Part shown: positions 62,224 through 64,000 of the stretch, in pieces | Layout: every line of letters starts with the position of its first letter | Numbering within the stretch: position 1 is the stretch's first letter | Assembly (NCBI RefSeq): GCF_026965555.1 | Contig: NZ_CP114040.1 | Coordinates: forward strand, 9,026,001-9,090,000 | Reading direction: 5' to 3' | Length of the DNA: 64,000 bases | From: Nannocystis punicea | GTDB lineage: Bacteria; Myxococcota_A; Polyangia; Nannocystales; Nannocystaceae | The notes under the pieces: generated by a model | Databases searched by the model: none | What the model was told of the DNA's origin: nothing | Seen by the model: the letters and a program-made list of their open reading frames with translations, nothing else | Position numbers and translations under genes: made by a program

Positions 62224-63828
62224 TTGCGTAGCCTCACCTCGCTGACCCTCGCGCTCGTCGCGTCCTCTCCGCTGTTCTTCGCCTGCTCCGACGACGTCGC
62301 CGAGTCGACCGACACCCTGAGCGCGTCGGATGGTTCGTCCGATTCGGAGGCGACCGCGGCCAGCACCTCGACGTCGACCTCGACGAACCCCGGCACCAGC
62401 ACCGGCGATCCGACCGTACCGACGACCACGGCCGGCTCGACGACGGAGACGACGGAGACGACGACCACGTCGACGTCGACGACGACCTCCTCGACCACGG
62501 AGACGACGGAGACGACGAGCACGGGCTCGAGCGAGGGGACCACCGCCGTCCAGCCGTCGGCCTGCTGTGAGCCCACCCTGTGCAGCGACCCGGCGATCGA
62601 GGCGTGCGTGTGCACGGCCGCTCCGTCGTGTTGCGAGAGGCAGTGGACGGGCGAGTGCGTCGCGCTGGTCACCGAGCTCGGGTGCGGCTGGTGCCCGCCG
62701 CCCGAGGGTCCGTGCTGCGAGGTCGGTGCCGGGCCCGGCTGTACCGACGACGCGGTCGAGAGCTGCGTGTGCGCGCAGCTCCCCGACTGTTGCTCGGGCG
62801 CGTGGGGGCCCGAGTGCGTCGCGGCGATCGACGCGCTCGCCTGCGGGACCTGCCAGGAGCCGCCGAAGGGCGAGTGCTGCGAGGCGCACCGGAGCGGCGG
62901 ATGCCTCGACCTCGGCGTCGAGAGCTGCGTGTGCAACGTGGCGCCGGAGTGCTGCGACGACGCGTGGACCGAGGCGTGCGTGGCGCTCGTCGACCAGGCC
63001 GGCTGCGGCATGTGCGAGGTCGAGGAGACTGGACCGTGCTGCATGGTCGGGGACGGGCCCGGCTGCAGCGAGCCGGACATCGAGACCTGCGTGTGCGCGC
63101 AAGATCCGTTCTGCTGCTCGCAGCAGTGGGACGCCAGCTGCGTCGAGAAGGTCGAGCTGTTCGGCTGCGGGGTGTGCCAGGTCGAGCTCGGCGACTGCTG
63201 CCTGCCGGGCGAAGGTCCAGGGTGCATCGATCTCGCGGTGCAGGCGTGCGTCTGCGGCGTCGCGCCGAGCTGCTGCCAGGACCAGTGGACCGACGCCTGC
63301 GCGGCGCTGGTCGAGCCGCTCGGCTGCGGGATGTGCGGCAACCAGGGCGAGGGCGCCTGCTGCGAGCCGCACGACACGCCGTCGTGCGAGGACGCGACGG
63401 TCGCCGAGTGCGTGTGCGCCCAGGACCCCTTCTGCTGCGCGGGGACGTGGGACGAGGCGTGCGTCGGCGAGGTCGAGTCGCTCGGCTGTGGGACCTGCGG
63501 CGGCCCGGTCGAGGCCGCCTGCTGCGAGCCGCACGCGACGCCGTCGTGCGACGACGCGGCGGTCGCCGAGTGTGTGTGCGCCCAGAACGACCAGTGCTGC
63601 ACGACCGCGTGGGACGAGCAGTGCGTCGCTCAGGTCGAGGCGCTCGGCTGCGGGACGTGCGGCGGTCCGCGCGAGACCGACTGCTGCGAGCTGCACGACG
63701 CGCCGACCTGCGACGACGCGGCGATCACCGAGTGCGTGTGCGCCCAGGACCCGTTCTGCTGCATGGTGTCGTGGGACGGGGTGTGCGTCGCCGAGGTCGA
63801 GACACTCGGCTGCGGCATGTGCGAGTGA
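62224..63828 (+). CDS. Lipoprotein with eight ten-cysteine repeats
   Basis: 534 residues from TTG 62224, chosen because AGGAG lies seven bases upstream and the reading gives a clean lipoprotein signal ('LTLALVASSPLFFAC'). After a ~90-residue Thr/Ser/Glu linker come eight tandem units of ~46-50 residues. Each has ten Cys in the pattern CC, C, CVC, CC, W, CV, C, C; for example unit 6 has 'ECVCAQDPFCC' and 'WDEACVGEV'. The protein thus carries about 80 cysteines in the repeats, with the C-terminus right after the last unit. Similar 'DPFCC...WD..CV' units occur in surface proteins of Myxococcota and Planctomycetes, but no defined function is known to me. Disulfide-rich surface rods or metal binding are plausible roles. 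Confidence 0.9.
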   Translation: MRSLTSLTLALVASSPLFFACSDDVAESTDTLSASDGSSDSEATAASTSTSTSTNPGTSTGDPTVPTTTAGSTTETTETTTTSTSTTTSSTTETTETTSTGSSEGTTAVQPSACCEPTLCSDPAIEACVCTAAPSCCERQWTGECVALVTELGCGWCPPPEGPCCEVGAGPGCTDDAVESCVCAQLPDCCSGAWGPECVAAIDALACGTCQEPPKGECCEAHRSGGCLDLGVESCVCNVAPECCDDAWTEACVALVDQAGCGMCEVEETGPCCMVGDGPGCSEPDIETCVCAQDPFCCSQQWDASCVEKVELFGCGVCQVELGDCCLPGEGPGCIDLAVQACVCGVAPSCCQDQWTDACAALVEPLGCGMCGNQGEGACCEPHDTPSCEDATVAECVCAQDPFCCAGTWDEACVGEVESLGCGTCGGPVEAACCEPHATPSCDDAAVAECVCAQNDQCCTTAWDEQCVAQVEALGCGTCGGPRETDCCELHDAPTCDDAAITECVCAQDPFCCMVSWDGVCVAEVETLGCGMCE

Positions 63829-63982
63829 CTGTCCGTCGCCTTGCGTTCCGGAGTCTCGTGCGAGGCGCTCTCGAAGAACACTCATCCGGTCGGCGATCCG
63901 CCTGCTCGGGTGACGAGGGGACGCCGAGCGACACGGGCCTCCGCCGAGGTCGCCGGCGGCACTTCGCCGGAGCCGCGTAGCA

Positions 63983-64000
63983 CCTGTCCCTCGAGACAGG
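63983..64000. terminator. Hairpin CCTGTC-CCTCGA-GACAGG at window end
   Basis: A perfect 6-bp stem ends the window, 155 nt after the Cys-rich lipoprotein. It shares the CTGTC/GACAG core with the hairpins at 1951 and 19323. The 150 nt before it contain no supported gene. Confidence 0.4.

Overview
The window is very GC-rich DNA with dense coding on both strands. It carries the hallmarks of a predatory or social Myxococcota bacterium, most likely of the Nannocystis/Plesiocystis type. The clues are lipoproteins with long Thr/Ser-rich linkers, a trypsin-like protease with a MYXO-CTERM-like tail, a caspase-FGE lipoprotein, and a 2000-residue Ser/Thr kinase/AAA/histidine kinase. The taxonomic call is an inference from gene style; no ribosomal or other marker gene is present.

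Layout. 1-11.5 kb: end of an S9 prolyl-oligopeptidase-type peptidase, a small exported Cys-rich protein with a decayed second copy, a TPR-like lipoprotein with a YdjM-type membrane protein, a leucine-rich-repeat protein, and a Sel1-repeat lipoprotein coupled to a 5'-nucleotidase-type lipoprotein. A frameshifted gene remnant follows. 11.5-19.2 kb: a type I secretion-like cluster (small exported protein, ABC protein 1, HlyD-type adaptor, TolC-type channel, ABC protein 2). Both ABC proteins have nucleotide-binding domains that lack the normal catalytic residues. 19.3-22 kb: a histidine kinase, a membrane sensor without kinase core, and a 46-residue receiver-like fragment. 22-27 kb: AraC regulator, FAD monooxygenase, small LRR-like protein, thioredoxin, a tract of 14-bp tandem repeats and a lipoprotein.

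26.9-27.8 kb is an IS5/IS427-type insertion sequence. 28-31 kb is a MocR regulator diverging from GNAT, azoreductase and AhpD-like genes; palindromic GGACATGTCC-like boxes lie between them. 31-37 kb holds a lipoprotein, a broken gene, the caspase/FGE lipoprotein and a complete group II intron with its reverse transcriptase. 37-42.5 kb: a tandem YCII-domain protein, a WGR-domain protein with a histone-H1-like linker, and two small unknown ORFs.

42.7-51.6 kb is a nitrogen block. A NarL/NarX-type two-component pair faces an apparent operon of ammonium transporter, PII protein, EF-hand/ankyrin glutaminase, eukaryotic-type glutamine synthetase (GSII) and a beta-barrel porin. Together these could import ammonia, sense nitrogen status, make and hydrolyse glutamine, and control outer-membrane access. 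51.8-64 kb: AraC regulator, HXXEE membrane protein, MYXO-CTERM trypsin, the giant kinase, and a lipoprotein with eight repeats of ten cysteines each.

The signals most worth follow-up are the conserved but catalytically altered ABC pair, the glutamine-cycle operon with a PII protein lacking Tyr51, the ten-cysteine repeat protein, and the 14-bp repeat tract.
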